Shown piece by piece: positions 1 through 7,687 of a stretch of 64,000 nucleotides of DNA (within the stretch, counting starts at the first letter, position 1; each line of letters begins with the position of its first letter). Below the pieces are notes generated by a model. It was not told the DNA's origin. It searched no databases and worked only from the letters and a program-made list of their open reading frames with translations. This stretch comes from Chryseobacterium glaciei. Its GTDB lineage: Bacteria; Bacteroidota; Bacteroidia; Flavobacteriales; Weeksellaceae. Made by a program: the position numbers and the translations under genes. The DNA lies in the NCBI RefSeq assembly GCF_001648155.1, contig NZ_CP015199.1, positions 1,746,501 to 1,810,500 of the forward strand. The letters are read 5' to 3'.

Positions 1-206
1 TCAGAAATTTTCAGACCTAAATAATAACATATTGCTGAGCTTGCCACCAAAAGTATAAGAAACCTCCAGTCCCAGCTTGCATAAAACACATAGCTGGCCA
101 ATAACAAAAAGATATTCTGAGCTTTAAGATTTTTTCTTAAAACCCACCAGTATATGGCAAAAACAACCGGAAAAAAAAGGATAAATACTAACGATGTAAA
201 CTGCAT
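1..206 (-). CDS. MBOAT family O-acyltransferase, N-terminal part (cut by window edge)
   Basis: Translating leftward from the ATG at 206 gives 68 residues with no stop before base 1. They form two hydrophobic segments separated by a short basic stretch and contain ASWDWRFL near residue 48. This closely parallels the first 70 residues of the complete MBOAT protein encoded at 4519-5952, which has CWDWRFL at the same place. MBOAT proteins of this AlgI/DltB class move acyl groups to sugars or polymers at the membrane. The gene starts 2 nt after the stop of the VOC gene, so it is translated from the same leftward operon. The catalytic His lies outside the window, so activity cannot be judged. Assignment rests on similarity to the internal paralogue. 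Confidence 0.8.
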   Translation of the reverse strand, partial: MQFTSLVFILFFPVVFAIYWWVLRKNLKAQNIFLLLASYVFYASWDWRFLILLVASSAICYYLGLKIS

Positions 207-208
207 TA

Positions 209-589
209 TCAGTTGCTATTTAAAAGTTCTACAATTCCATAAGAAAGCATTAAAAAAGCTACCTTTCTGTTATTGAAAAGTATTGCTTCTTTGGGTGGAG
301 AAATTAGCATTCCTCCCTTTTCGGTAAGATCTTCTATTGTTTTATCAATATCATCCACTTCATAGCAGATATGATAGTATGAAATTCTTTTTTTCAAAAG
401 ATTTTCTACCGGCTTCCCCGAAACAAGCTCGATATTCAAACCATCTTCTACGGTAATCATGCATAATTCTGCCTGCTGATTCGCATCAAAAACAATAGGA
501 GTTTCTTCTATAATTTTGTGAAGTTGCCTTATGCTTTGGAGTTCTGCCTGTATATCCTTACAGGCAACTCCCACGTGATGAAATTTCAT
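209..589 (-). CDS. VOC (glyoxalase/epimerase fold) protein
   Basis: 126 residues, the length of a single two-module VOC protein such as methylmalonyl-CoA epimerase. The four usual metal-ligand positions are present: His5 in FHHVGVA, Glu54 in NIELVSG, His73 in YYHICYEV and Glu121 in GIVELL. This is the epimerase/glyoxalase pattern, so the protein should bind a divalent metal and act on an acid or thioester next to an acidic alpha proton. Its ATG overlaps the last base of the acyl carrier protein gene, and the MBOAT gene follows after 2 nt, so it belongs to the acyl-carrier cassette. A role in epimerising or otherwise processing a carrier-bound acyl group is inferred from context; the substrate is unknown. 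Confidence 0.8.
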   Translation of the reverse strand: MKFHHVGVACKDIQAELQSIRQLHKIIEETPIVFDANQQAELCMITVEDGLNIELVSGKPVENLLKKRISYYHICYEVDDIDKTIEDLTEKGGMLISPPKEAILFNNRKVAFLMLSYGIVELLNSN

Positions 590-828
590 TACAATTTTGA
601 AGCAATAGAACTTGCCATTTCACCTACAGTGTTCCAGCTTTGAATTTCTGAAGAAGTAAAACGTACTTTAAAAGCCTTTTCTACTGCCACAATAAGTTGA
701 ATATGAGAAAGCGAATCCCATTCTTCCACGTCATTTGCTGTAGTTTCTTCTGTTAAGGTAATGTCTTCGTTATCCAATTCTTCACGGAAAATTTCTGATA
801 ATTTTGATAAAATTTCTTCTTTATTCAT
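589..828 (-). CDS. Acyl carrier protein (phosphopantetheine-binding)
   Basis: 79 residues, acidic and helical, with the phosphopantetheine attachment motif WDSLSH; Ser39 is the predicted modification site. It is not next to fatty-acid synthesis genes, so it is probably a dedicated carrier rather than the housekeeping AcpP. It lies directly downstream of the FkbH-like gene and the methyltransferase and overlaps the VOC gene by 1 nt. In known FkbH systems such as those for FK520 and ansamitocin, the HAD protein loads a glyceryl unit from 1,3-bisphosphoglycerate onto a small carrier protein of this size. That this one carries glyceryl is inference from the neighbour. Confidence 0.9.
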   Translation of the reverse strand: MNKEEILSKLSEIFREELDNEDITLTEETTANDVEEWDSLSHIQLIVAVEKAFKVRFTSSEIQSWNTVGEMASSIASKL

Positions 829-833
829 AATAT

Positions 834-1742
834 TTAATTATTTTTTATTTTTAAAAAAGAGGCATACATGGTTGCAATCTTTCTTTTTTCTGCTTTTTCT
901 AAGTCTACGTCTTCGCTTACAAAATACCTTTCATCTACAATCTCCAGTCCAGCTTCATTAATTAAATCTCTGATTTCCTGAACATTGTTAAACAGATAAA
1001 TATGGTCTATTGATGGTGCATTGGTAGGAGTTGTAATAAAAATAGTTCCATCCGGCTTTATTAAGCTTTTTATTTTCGTTAATAATGCCAAAGGATCTTC
1101 TACATGCTCCAGAACCTCTCCCATTGTTATGAAGTCTTTCTTTTCATCCTCATCGGTATAATCAAATACATTTTTAAGATGATAAATAACTTTATCACTT
1201 TTGATTAAGCTTTTTGTAAGCTCAAGTGAGGTTTCGCTAATATCAAGAGCCTCAAAAGTACAATCGTCACCAATTTTTTCCATCGCTGCCTCAAAATATA
1301 AGCCATGTCCCGCTCCTATTTCAAGATAAGATTGTACAGGCAAATATTTTTGAATTTCATTTTTAAAATACTGATAGACATCATAATGATGCTTCCAAAG
1401 AAACTGAGAAAGCAATAATCCGTGCATATGAGAAACCATTACTTCAGGATTATTATACATTGCTTTGTTTACTGCATCAAATGAAGTATTTCTGTATTTT
1501 CCTGTTCTTATAAAATCCAGCATTTCTTCATTAAAATCCCCAATCATTTTAAGATAGTAGTTGATTGAGTCATCAAATGTAAGACTGTTGTTTTCAAGAA
1601 TATCTTTATATTTATCTATGAAAACATTATAGTCATTAATATAATGTTCTTCTTCCCTTAAATAAGAAAAATTCTTTTGCAACTTTTTACCATGAATGGC
1701 ATTCTTAGTTGCAATGCTTTCAATTAAGTGTTCAATTTCCAT
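834..1742 (-). CDS. Class I SAM-dependent methyltransferase
   Basis: 302 residues. An N-terminal helical region of about 135 residues precedes a Rossmann methyltransferase domain. Motif I is LEIGAGHG at 140-147, followed by an acidic strand end EALDIS, and the later [10 protein letters not shown] and [11 protein letters not shown] segments are typical of Methyltransf_11/23 proteins. The gene begins 3 nt after the FkbH-like gene and ends 5 nt before the acyl carrier gene, so it is likely co-translated with both. The context suggests O-methylation of the carrier-bound acyl group or of the sugar that receives it. The acceptor cannot be told from sequence, and the long N-terminal extension may bind the carrier protein. 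Confidence 0.85.
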   Translation of the reverse strand: MEIEHLIESIATKNAIHGKKLQKNFSYLREEEHYINDYNVFIDKYKDILENNSLTFDDSINYYLKMIGDFNEEMLDFIRTGKYRNTSFDAVNKAMYNNPEVMVSHMHGLLLSQFLWKHHYDVYQYFKNEIQKYLPVQSYLEIGAGHGLYFEAAMEKIGDDCTFEALDISETSLELTKSLIKSDKVIYHLKNVFDYTDEDEKKDFITMGEVLEHVEDPLALLTKIKSLIKPDGTIFITTPTNAPSIDHIYLFNNVQEIRDLINEAGLEIVDERYFVSEDVDLEKAEKRKIATMYASFLKIKNN

Positions 1743-1745
1743 ATT

Positions 1746-3476
1746 TTATTTGGTGTTTATAAAAACTTCTTTTGGCTCATAGCTATCAATATTCAATACC
1801 CATTCTCCATCATTTTCTTCAAACCCTAACCTTTGGTAATGATCTTTTACCATTTGGTTTTTAGCTGTTGGTAGATATTCTCCCACAATATATTTAAAAC
1901 CATTCTTTTTGGCAGTTTCTACTATGGTATTTAATGTGAAATCTTCCATTCCTCTCTTTAAAACTCTGCAGCTCATCAGCCAAGATTCAATGAAAAGAGT
2001 TTCCGGATCTTTCTTTTCTAAAACAATCACACAGATTAATCCGTTGTCACCATATTTATCTTCCAAAGTAAAAGAAATGGTGTGATGCTTATCCGAGGTC
2101 ATAAGATCCTCAACTTCCTGCTCCGTATATCTTACTGTCCTTAAATTGAACTGGTTGGAACGCTGTGTCAACTGAGAAACCCTAGGCTTAGAAAAATTAT
2201 TGAAAGCCTGAACATCTGAAACCATGTTCATACTTTTAAGAAAATCTTCTACATTTGTAAAATTGTCAAGAGCAATTGCTCTCTGTGCTTCAACCTGATA
2301 TTGTTTGGTTCTTTCGGCATCGTTTTCGGAAAAACTGGCTGTCTCGAAAAGATTTAAACCATATAAATATTCTAAATATTCTGCTGGATCTTCCGGCAAT
2401 TCCGGAACGCAAACATCAGGAAGATTTTCTCTTACAATATTTCTTTCAAAAGGATTGTCATCCAGGAAAACCATAGAATCGAACCCAATATTTAATATAC
2501 TCTGAATTTTTCTAATATTGTCTGCTTTATTATCCCAATTGGCTACAAAAACGGCAATATCATCCATTTTAAGAACCATATCGGGGTGTTTTTCGAAAGG
2601 TTCTTTAGCTTTATCTTCATCATTTTTACTGCAAACAGCTATAATAATTCCTCTTTTCTGTAAAGCTTTAACCCATTGTTGAAGCTCTGTAAATGCTTTC
2701 CCAATTCCTAAACTTCCGATCTGAATTTTTTCAAGACCGTCATCTCCAATAATTCCGCCCCATGTTGTATTATCAAGATCAAGAATCAAACATTTTTTGA
2801 ATTTACCTTCTACAGAAGATATAATACTCGTCATATGATGCGCAACAATAGGTAAAACATCTAACGACAACACCATTTCTGTATTCACATAAATATTTGG
2901 AGAAAACATAAAGTTCCTTCCCCATTTATTTTGAATAGAAAGTAGATCTGCAATAAAAAAGTTATTCTTTTTTACCGCTAATTCTGAAAATAAATAATTA
3001 AGTTTATTTTGTTGAAAAACAAAAGACGACTCTACCTTATTGGCAAAATTTCCGAAAATTTGATTGTCGATACCCGCAAAATTGCAATAAATAACTTTAC
3101 TTTTTGTTCTATTTTGAATCGTTTCGTACAATTCTTCTATATAATTGATCTTATTCTGAGCAAAATTAAGCTGAGAATCATATGATTTATAATATTGACT
3201 TAATAATTTATGTGAAGATTCAAAAATGATCGTATAATCGGCATTGAATTCATAATATTCTGAAGTAGGATCTAGGATCTGACGAGAAATTTGTCCAAAA
3301 TCGGCTTCAAAAATATTCAAATCAAAACCTTCATCAATAGCAGTTCCCTTCAAAGCTATATTTAAAAATTGAGTTGCAGTATCTCCCAACAAAGCAACTT
3401 TTATTTTTTTAAGCCCTTCCGGTTTTTTACTTACATTCTTCTTTAATTGTGTAAACGTTTTCATCATAGGTTTCAT
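1746..3476 (-). CDS. FkbH-like HAD-IIIC protein, putative glyceryl-ACP loading enzyme
   Basis: 576 residues. The first ~220 residues form an SGNH-like N-terminal region (begins KVALLGDTATQF). The HAD core follows with DLDNTTWGG (catalytic Asp233 and Asp235), the Lys-containing segment AVCSKND at 280-286 and VFLDDNPFER at 336-345. The C-terminal ~150 residues resemble a GNAT-like acyltransferase fold. This is the layout of FkbH/OzmB-type proteins, which dephosphorylate 1,3-bisphosphoglycerate and place the glyceryl group on an acyl carrier protein. No FkbI or FkbD dehydrogenase, needed to make methoxymalonyl-ACP, is visible nearby, so the glyceryl unit may be used as such. ATG codons at residues 1, 4 and 5 are all possible starts. 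Confidence 0.88.
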   Translation of the reverse strand: MKPMMKTFTQLKKNVSKKPEGLKKIKVALLGDTATQFLNIALKGTAIDEGFDLNIFEADFGQISRQILDPTSEYYEFNADYTIIFESSHKLLSQYYKSYDSQLNFAQNKINYIEELYETIQNRTKSKVIYCNFAGIDNQIFGNFANKVESSFVFQQNKLNYLFSELAVKKNNFFIADLLSIQNKWGRNFMFSPNIYVNTEMVLSLDVLPIVAHHMTSIISSVEGKFKKCLILDLDNTTWGGIIGDDGLEKIQIGSLGIGKAFTELQQWVKALQKRGIIIAVCSKNDEDKAKEPFEKHPDMVLKMDDIAVFVANWDNKADNIRKIQSILNIGFDSMVFLDDNPFERNIVRENLPDVCVPELPEDPAEYLEYLYGLNLFETASFSENDAERTKQYQVEAQRAIALDNFTNVEDFLKSMNMVSDVQAFNNFSKPRVSQLTQRSNQFNLRTVRYTEQEVEDLMTSDKHHTISFTLEDKYGDNGLICVIVLEKKDPETLFIESWLMSCRVLKRGMEDFTLNTIVETAKKNGFKYIVGEYLPTAKNQMVKDHYQRLGFEENDGEWVLNIDSYEPKEVFINTK

Positions 3477-3551
3477 TTGGGATTTGCAAAATACAATTAA
3501 TATAATGTATTTACAACCTTCTGTTTATGCTTTAATTAAATGTAATATTCA

Positions 3552-4517
3552 CTATTTCTTATCTAAAATTTTCCCCAAAAGCGGAGCCGCTTTTTCAGAT
3601 AGAATCTTTGATCCTTTACTGTTAAGATGTCCTGTATCCCATCTGTTTTCATACTGATAAAATTCAGGATAGACATAGGGATCTACAAGACTTACAACAG
3701 GAATAGTTAATGCATTTTGGTATACTTCAAGTTTTTTTGCATCAGGCTCTGCCGGTCCGGGAATTAACATAATTAACTGAATATTTCTTTTTTTACATCT
3801 TTCTGCAAGTTCATTTATTTTATTAACCAAAGCGGTATTCGGTTGATATTTATTATGATCCGCATGATAGCGCTCAAGCCTATCTTTAATAATGCCTTTG
3901 AGCTTATTTTCTTCCGTTCTTGGTACAACACTAAATTCTAAAGGAGAGAAGCCCTGATTTTTACTCACAAAATTATTATCTGCTTTCTCAACATCTCTTT
4001 CATCAAAATATTTATTAAAATGAAAAACATTTAAAACAAAAGATATCAACGATAAACCTATTTGCTTATAATCCTTATTCTCTTTATGATATTGTACTGC
4101 AAAAGCTGTATTTTCATAATTAAAAGCTCCGAAACTTCTTTCTGTTTTAATATTGGTTTTGGTAACCTTTATTTTATCCTGTAATTCAACGATGATATAT
4201 TTAGGCTTGAAATTCTTATTATTTAAAATAAAATCTAACGTCTGAAAATTTTCCAGATCAAAACCTGCATTGGCTCCTAAATTATAAGATTTTACTCCTT
4301 TTATATTCTGATCAATAATTTTACAGTCTATCTGATCATTTATTTTAGAACTTCCGATGAAATACATATTGTATTCAGGATGTTTTTCAAGAAACTCCAG
4401 TTTTGCATTTAAAAACGCATATGAATAATTCGAATTTGGGCTCAGAGCAAGTTTTATCAAGCCGATAATAAACATTACGACTATAAATAAAACTAATCTT
4501 GAAAGAAATTTTTTCAT
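3552..4517 (-). CDS. SGNH-hydrolase-like membrane-anchored protein, partner of MBOAT
   Basis: About 321 residues from the ATG at 4517, which follows the MBOAT stop by one base. An earlier ATG at 4544 would overlap the MBOAT gene by 26 nt and add nine residues, and is less likely because the later start gives a classic MKKFLS signal anchor. One N-terminal transmembrane helix is followed by an extracytoplasmic domain with YFIGSSK (GSS in place of the GDS block; nucleophile Ser56 or Ser57) and a C-terminal DTGHLN with Asp294 and His297, the catalytic Asp-x-x-His of SGNH enzymes. MBOAT proteins often work with such a partner, as in AlgI with AlgJ/AlgX, DltB with DltD, or PatA with PatB. It probably completes acyl transfer to a glycan outside the membrane. 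Confidence 0.75.
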   Translation of the reverse strand: MKKFLSRLVLFIVVMFIIGLIKLALSPNSNYSYAFLNAKLEFLEKHPEYNMYFIGSSKINDQIDCKIIDQNIKGVKSYNLGANAGFDLENFQTLDFILNNKNFKPKYIIVELQDKIKVTKTNIKTERSFGAFNYENTAFAVQYHKENKDYKQIGLSLISFVLNVFHFNKYFDERDVEKADNNFVSKNQGFSPLEFSVVPRTEENKLKGIIKDRLERYHADHNKYQPNTALVNKINELAERCKKRNIQLIMLIPGPAEPDAKKLEVYQNALTIPVVSLVDPYVYPEFYQYENRWDTGHLNSKGSKILSEKAAPLLGKILDKK

Positions 4518-4518
4518 T

Positions 4519-5952
4519 TTAAAACTGAAAATAAATAAATTCATTACTGCCGAAATTGGCGAAATTCAATATTAAGAATGCTACTATAATATAAATAACA
4601 CTCTGTACCCACGGCTTTCGGTCCTGAATTTTCAGTCCGTAATCATGTGTTCTATTCCACCACTCTATCACAAGCATAAAGATAATAAGCCCGGACAAAA
4701 CCAATCTAAACTCCGTTGGAAATGAAAAGAGGCTTTTATTAAAAATCCCTTTAATAAATCCAATAGCATCGGAAACACTTTCTGAACGGAAGAAGATCCA
4801 CGCAAAACAGGTAAGCGTAAAAGTCATTAAAATACTGAAAACCTCCCTGAAAGATGGAATAATTTTCCCCATTGCCACGACTTCAAGATTGTGTCTGTTT
4901 TTTTCGGCTATTAATAAAGGAAGGAAAAATAAAGCATTCAACCCACCCCAAATAATAAAAGTCCAGTTGGCTCCATGCCAGAAACCACTGACCAGAAAAA
5001 TAATAAATGTATTCCTGATTTTCATCCACAATCCGCCTTTACTTCCGCCTAAAGGAATATAAAGATAGTCTCTGAACCACGAAGAAAGCGAAATATGCCA
5101 TCTTCTCCAGAACTCGGCAATGTCTCTTGAAAAATAGGGAAATGAAAAGTTTTTAAGTAATTCCAAACCAAATAATCTCGAGGTTCCTAATGCAATATCA
5201 GAATATCCTGAAAAATCTCCATAAATCTGAAAAGCGAAAAGTACAGCTCCTAAAACTAAGTTACTGGCACTTTCGGTATGATAATTATTAAATATCTCGT
5301 TAACGATCGGCGCGCAGTTATCTGCAATCACCATTTTCTTGAAAAATCCCCACAGGATCTGAGCCATTCCATCTTTTGCTTTTTCGTAATCAAAAGATCT
5401 TTTTCTCTGAATTTGAGGAAGAAGGTGTGTTGCTCTTTCAATAGGTCCGGCCACCAATAAAGGAAAATAGCTTACAAATACAGCGTAATCTACATAGTTT
5501 CTTTCTGCCGGAATTCGTTTTTTGTAAACATCTATCACATAAGACAAACCGTGGAAGGTATAGAAAGAGATACCAACCGGTAAAATAACTTTCAAGACCC
5601 ACATGTTTACACCAAATCCAAATGAACTTAGCAATTCAGCAAAATTTTCTATGAAGAAATTATAGTATTTAAAAAATCCCAGAAAACCAAGATTAATAGC
5701 AATACTTAATGTCAACCAGAAAGTTGCCATTTTTTTTGTTTTGCTGTTTTCAATTTGAATTCCTGAAAAATAATCCAGTCCGATAGAAAATATCAGAAGA
5801 AACAGAAATCGCCAATCCCAGCAGCCGTAAAAATAAAAGCTGGCCGCCAGCAAAAGCATATTCTGGTATTTATAATTTTTATTGAATACACGCCAGTATA
5901 AAATAAAAACTATAGGTAGAAAAATTAGAAAGGCAATAGAGTTAAAAAGCAT
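4519..5952 (-). CDS. MBOAT family membrane-bound O-acyltransferase (AlgI-like)
   Basis: 477 residues with about ten hydrophobic segments. Diagnostic blocks are FQIYGDFSGYSDIA at 241-254, EFWRRWHISLS at 280-290 and SGFWHGANWTF at 322-332, in which His326 is the catalytic histidine of the family. This is the AlgI/DltB/PatA branch that passes acyl groups across the inner membrane to sugars or polymers. The SGNH-like gene follows immediately and the pair is expected to act as one acylation machine. A second MBOAT gene begins at 206 in the same operon, so two acylations or two acyl donors are likely. The donor is not visible; acetyl-CoA or the carrier-bound acyl group encoded next door are candidates. 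Confidence 0.93.
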   Translation of the reverse strand: MLFNSIAFLIFLPIVFILYWRVFNKNYKYQNMLLLAASFYFYGCWDWRFLFLLIFSIGLDYFSGIQIENSKTKKMATFWLTLSIAINLGFLGFFKYYNFFIENFAELLSSFGFGVNMWVLKVILPVGISFYTFHGLSYVIDVYKKRIPAERNYVDYAVFVSYFPLLVAGPIERATHLLPQIQRKRSFDYEKAKDGMAQILWGFFKKMVIADNCAPIVNEIFNNYHTESASNLVLGAVLFAFQIYGDFSGYSDIALGTSRLFGLELLKNFSFPYFSRDIAEFWRRWHISLSSWFRDYLYIPLGGSKGGLWMKIRNTFIIFLVSGFWHGANWTFIIWGGLNALFFLPLLIAEKNRHNLEVVAMGKIIPSFREVFSILMTFTLTCFAWIFFRSESVSDAIGFIKGIFNKSLFSFPTEFRLVLSGLIIFMLVIEWWNRTHDYGLKIQDRKPWVQSVIYIIVAFLILNFANFGSNEFIYFQF

Positions 5953-5978
5953 AGAGTTTTTTTTAACGTAAATAAAAG

Positions 5979-6749
5979 TTACTTAATAAAAATCCCTACA
6001 TATTTTCCTTCGAATTCTACAACTTTAGTATCTATGTTATTTTTTTCGCAGAAATCCTGATAAGCAGAATTGTCACCAATATCATCACTTATAAATACAC
6101 CTCCTTTTCTAAGACGCTTATACATCTCGTCATAAGCCCACATTCTACCATTATAGCTTTTGTCTGAGTCATAATGCAGAACATCAAAAGAAGTAGTTTC
6201 TGCAAAGATCTTCGGTAAAGATTCTTTATCTGCAAAACGGAATAATTTCCAGTTCTTTTTAAGATTTTCGGGAACAACGCATCCAACGTACTGATCTCCG
6301 TCCTGTGCCAGATAAGGCATATCAGAACTATACAATGCTCCATTCCTTTTTTCAAGTGATAATAATGCAGCTAATGAAGACCAGCCATATGCAACACCTG
6401 TTTCGATAACATGTTGTGCTTTTGTAAATTCACATGCAAAATAGATCAATTCCAGTGCGCCTGCACCCCCCATTTTAATAGGACAATCTTTTTCTTTTTG
6501 TTCAGAATCCTTTAAAATGTACTGGAAGACTGTTTTGAAAGTACTCATCTCATATCCAAAAAGTTGGGAAATTACTTCCTGTTGAGAGATGGATTTAGAC
6601 GCAGCCCATAAATTAGTTTTGTCTTTCCCTTTGAAGGCATTACCCCTGTTTACTGTATTTTTAACGATTTTTCTTCCTAATTCGGGATAAAGATCGGGCC
6701 TTTTAAGATAAGCCAGAAATGTTTTGAGAACTCTTAGTATTTCATTCAC
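5979..6749 (-). CDS. Class I SAM methyltransferase (Methyltransf_24 / CmcI-like)
   Basis: 256 residues. The SAM-binding region is VIETGVAYGWSSLAALLSL followed by the acidic strand LYSSDMPY. Later blocks FDVLHYDSDKSY and GGVFISDDIGDN place Asp residues as in metal-dependent small-molecule or sugar O-methyltransferases of the Methyltransf_24 group. It is the first gene of the leftward operon, 26 nt before the MBOAT gene, with a -7 box (TATTTTTG on the minus strand) 20 bp upstream of its ATG. In this setting it most likely methylates a sugar hydroxyl of the polysaccharide or its precursor. The acceptor is unknown. Confidence 0.82.
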   Translation of the reverse strand: MNEILRVLKTFLAYLKRPDLYPELGRKIVKNTVNRGNAFKGKDKTNLWAASKSISQQEVISQLFGYEMSTFKTVFQYILKDSEQKEKDCPIKMGGAGALELIYFACEFTKAQHVIETGVAYGWSSLAALLSLEKRNGALYSSDMPYLAQDGDQYVGCVVPENLKKNWKLFRFADKESLPKIFAETTSFDVLHYDSDKSYNGRMWAYDEMYKRLRKGGVFISDDIGDNSAYQDFCEKNNIDTKVVEFEGKYVGIFIK

Positions 6750-6768
6750 TGTGTTAAAGTTTAAGCAA

Positions 6769-6776
6769 CAAAAATA
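6769..6776 (-). promoter_or_regulatory. -7 promoter box of the leftward polysaccharide operon
   Basis: TATTTTTG on the minus strand matches the flavobacterial -7 consensus TAnnTTTG and lies 19 nt before the ATG at 6749. No clear TTG -33 element was found at the usual 17-23 nt. Confidence 0.55.
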
Positions 6777-6802
6777 AAGATTTTTCTGTAATTTTTAATT
6801 TT

Positions 6803-6810
6803 TATCTTTG
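6803..6810 (+). promoter_or_regulatory. -7 promoter box of the rightward glycosyltransferase operon
   Basis: TATCTTTG fits TAnnTTTG and lies 37 nt before the ATG at 6848. Together with the minus-strand box at 6769-6776 it makes a compact divergent promoter region of 98 bp. Confidence 0.6.
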
Positions 6811-6847
6811 TGAAAAATTTATTAATTATAAAACACGTACCTCTCGG

Positions 6848-7687
6848 ATGAAGTTTTCTATATTAATTGCCAATTATAACAATGGAAAGTTCTTCAAGAA
6901 ATGCTATGACTCGATTATCGCACAAACATATGATAATTGGGAAGTTATTATTCTTGATGATGCTTCTACAGACGATTCTTTAGAAATTATAAAAAAAATA
7001 ATCGGTGATGATAACCGCTTCAAAATATATCAAAATGAAGAAAACAGCGGCGTTGGCATCACAAAAAGTAAGCTAATTGAACTGGCCAACGGCGATATCT
7101 GCGGATTTGTAGATCCTGATGATGCTGTTGTTCATAATGCACTGCTTTCGAGCATCAACATTTTCAAAAAAGATAAAGAGGTCGTTCTCACCTATTCAAA
7201 ATATATGAAATGTGATGAGAACCTTGAGATGATAGAAGTTCCTAAATTAGCAAAACAAGTTCCGAATAATGATCCGTATTTTTTTAATTGCCCTGTGCGA
7301 ATCGTTCATTTTGTAAATTTCAGAAAGGACATTTATAATCAGACCGAGAAAATGAATACCGTAATGAAAATTGCCGAGGATCAGGATCTGTATTTAAAAA
7401 TGTACGAAAAAGGAAAAGTTCAGTTTATTGATGAAGCAAACTACTTTTACAGAACACATTCCGGAGGAATTTCTCAAAATGACAACAGGCCTGCCTCCCG
7501 CGAATATTTTGCTAAAGTGATTTTTAATGCAATGAAACGCAGAAACCTGAAAACGATAAACGGTAAACCTATTCCAAAAGAATATACAACTTCTACCGAA
7601 ATTTATAGTTTATTAGAATATCAAAATTCTATTACATACAGAATAAAAGGAAAACTAAGAATATTCTTACAACAAGTCTTTAGTTAA
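6848..7687 (+). CDS. Glycosyltransferase family 2 protein
   Basis: 279 residues with a GT-A fold: SILIANYNNGKFFKKCYDSI at the N-terminus, VIILDDASTDDS at about 34-44 for nucleotide binding, and the DxD-type metal motif VDPDD at 88-92. A later MKIAEDQDLYLKMYEKG segment supplies the ED catalytic-base region. It has no membrane segment and should transfer a sugar from a nucleotide-sugar to a lipid-linked glycan on the cytoplasmic side. It opens a five-gene rightward operon in which the next gene starts directly after its stop codon. Donor and acceptor cannot be predicted. Confidence 0.92.
   Translation: MKFSILIANYNNGKFFKKCYDSIIAQTYDNWEVIILDDASTDDSLEIIKKIIGDDNRFKIYQNEENSGVGITKSKLIELANGDICGFVDPDDAVVHNALLSSINIFKKDKEVVLTYSKYMKCDENLEMIEVPKLAKQVPNNDPYFFNCPVRIVHFVNFRKDIYNQTEKMNTVMKIAEDQDLYLKMYEKGKVQFIDEANYFYRTHSGGISQNDNRPASREYFAKVIFNAMKRRNLKTINGKPIPKEYTTSTEIYSLLEYQNSITYRIKGKLRIFLQQVFS

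Noticed and set aside
1746..3476. FkbH as part of a methoxymalonyl-ACP pathway for a polyketide
   Set aside because: No FkbI/FkbD dehydrogenases or polyketide synthase genes are visible and the surroundings are glycosyltransferases and acyltransferases. Sequence left of base 1 was not available to exclude it fully.
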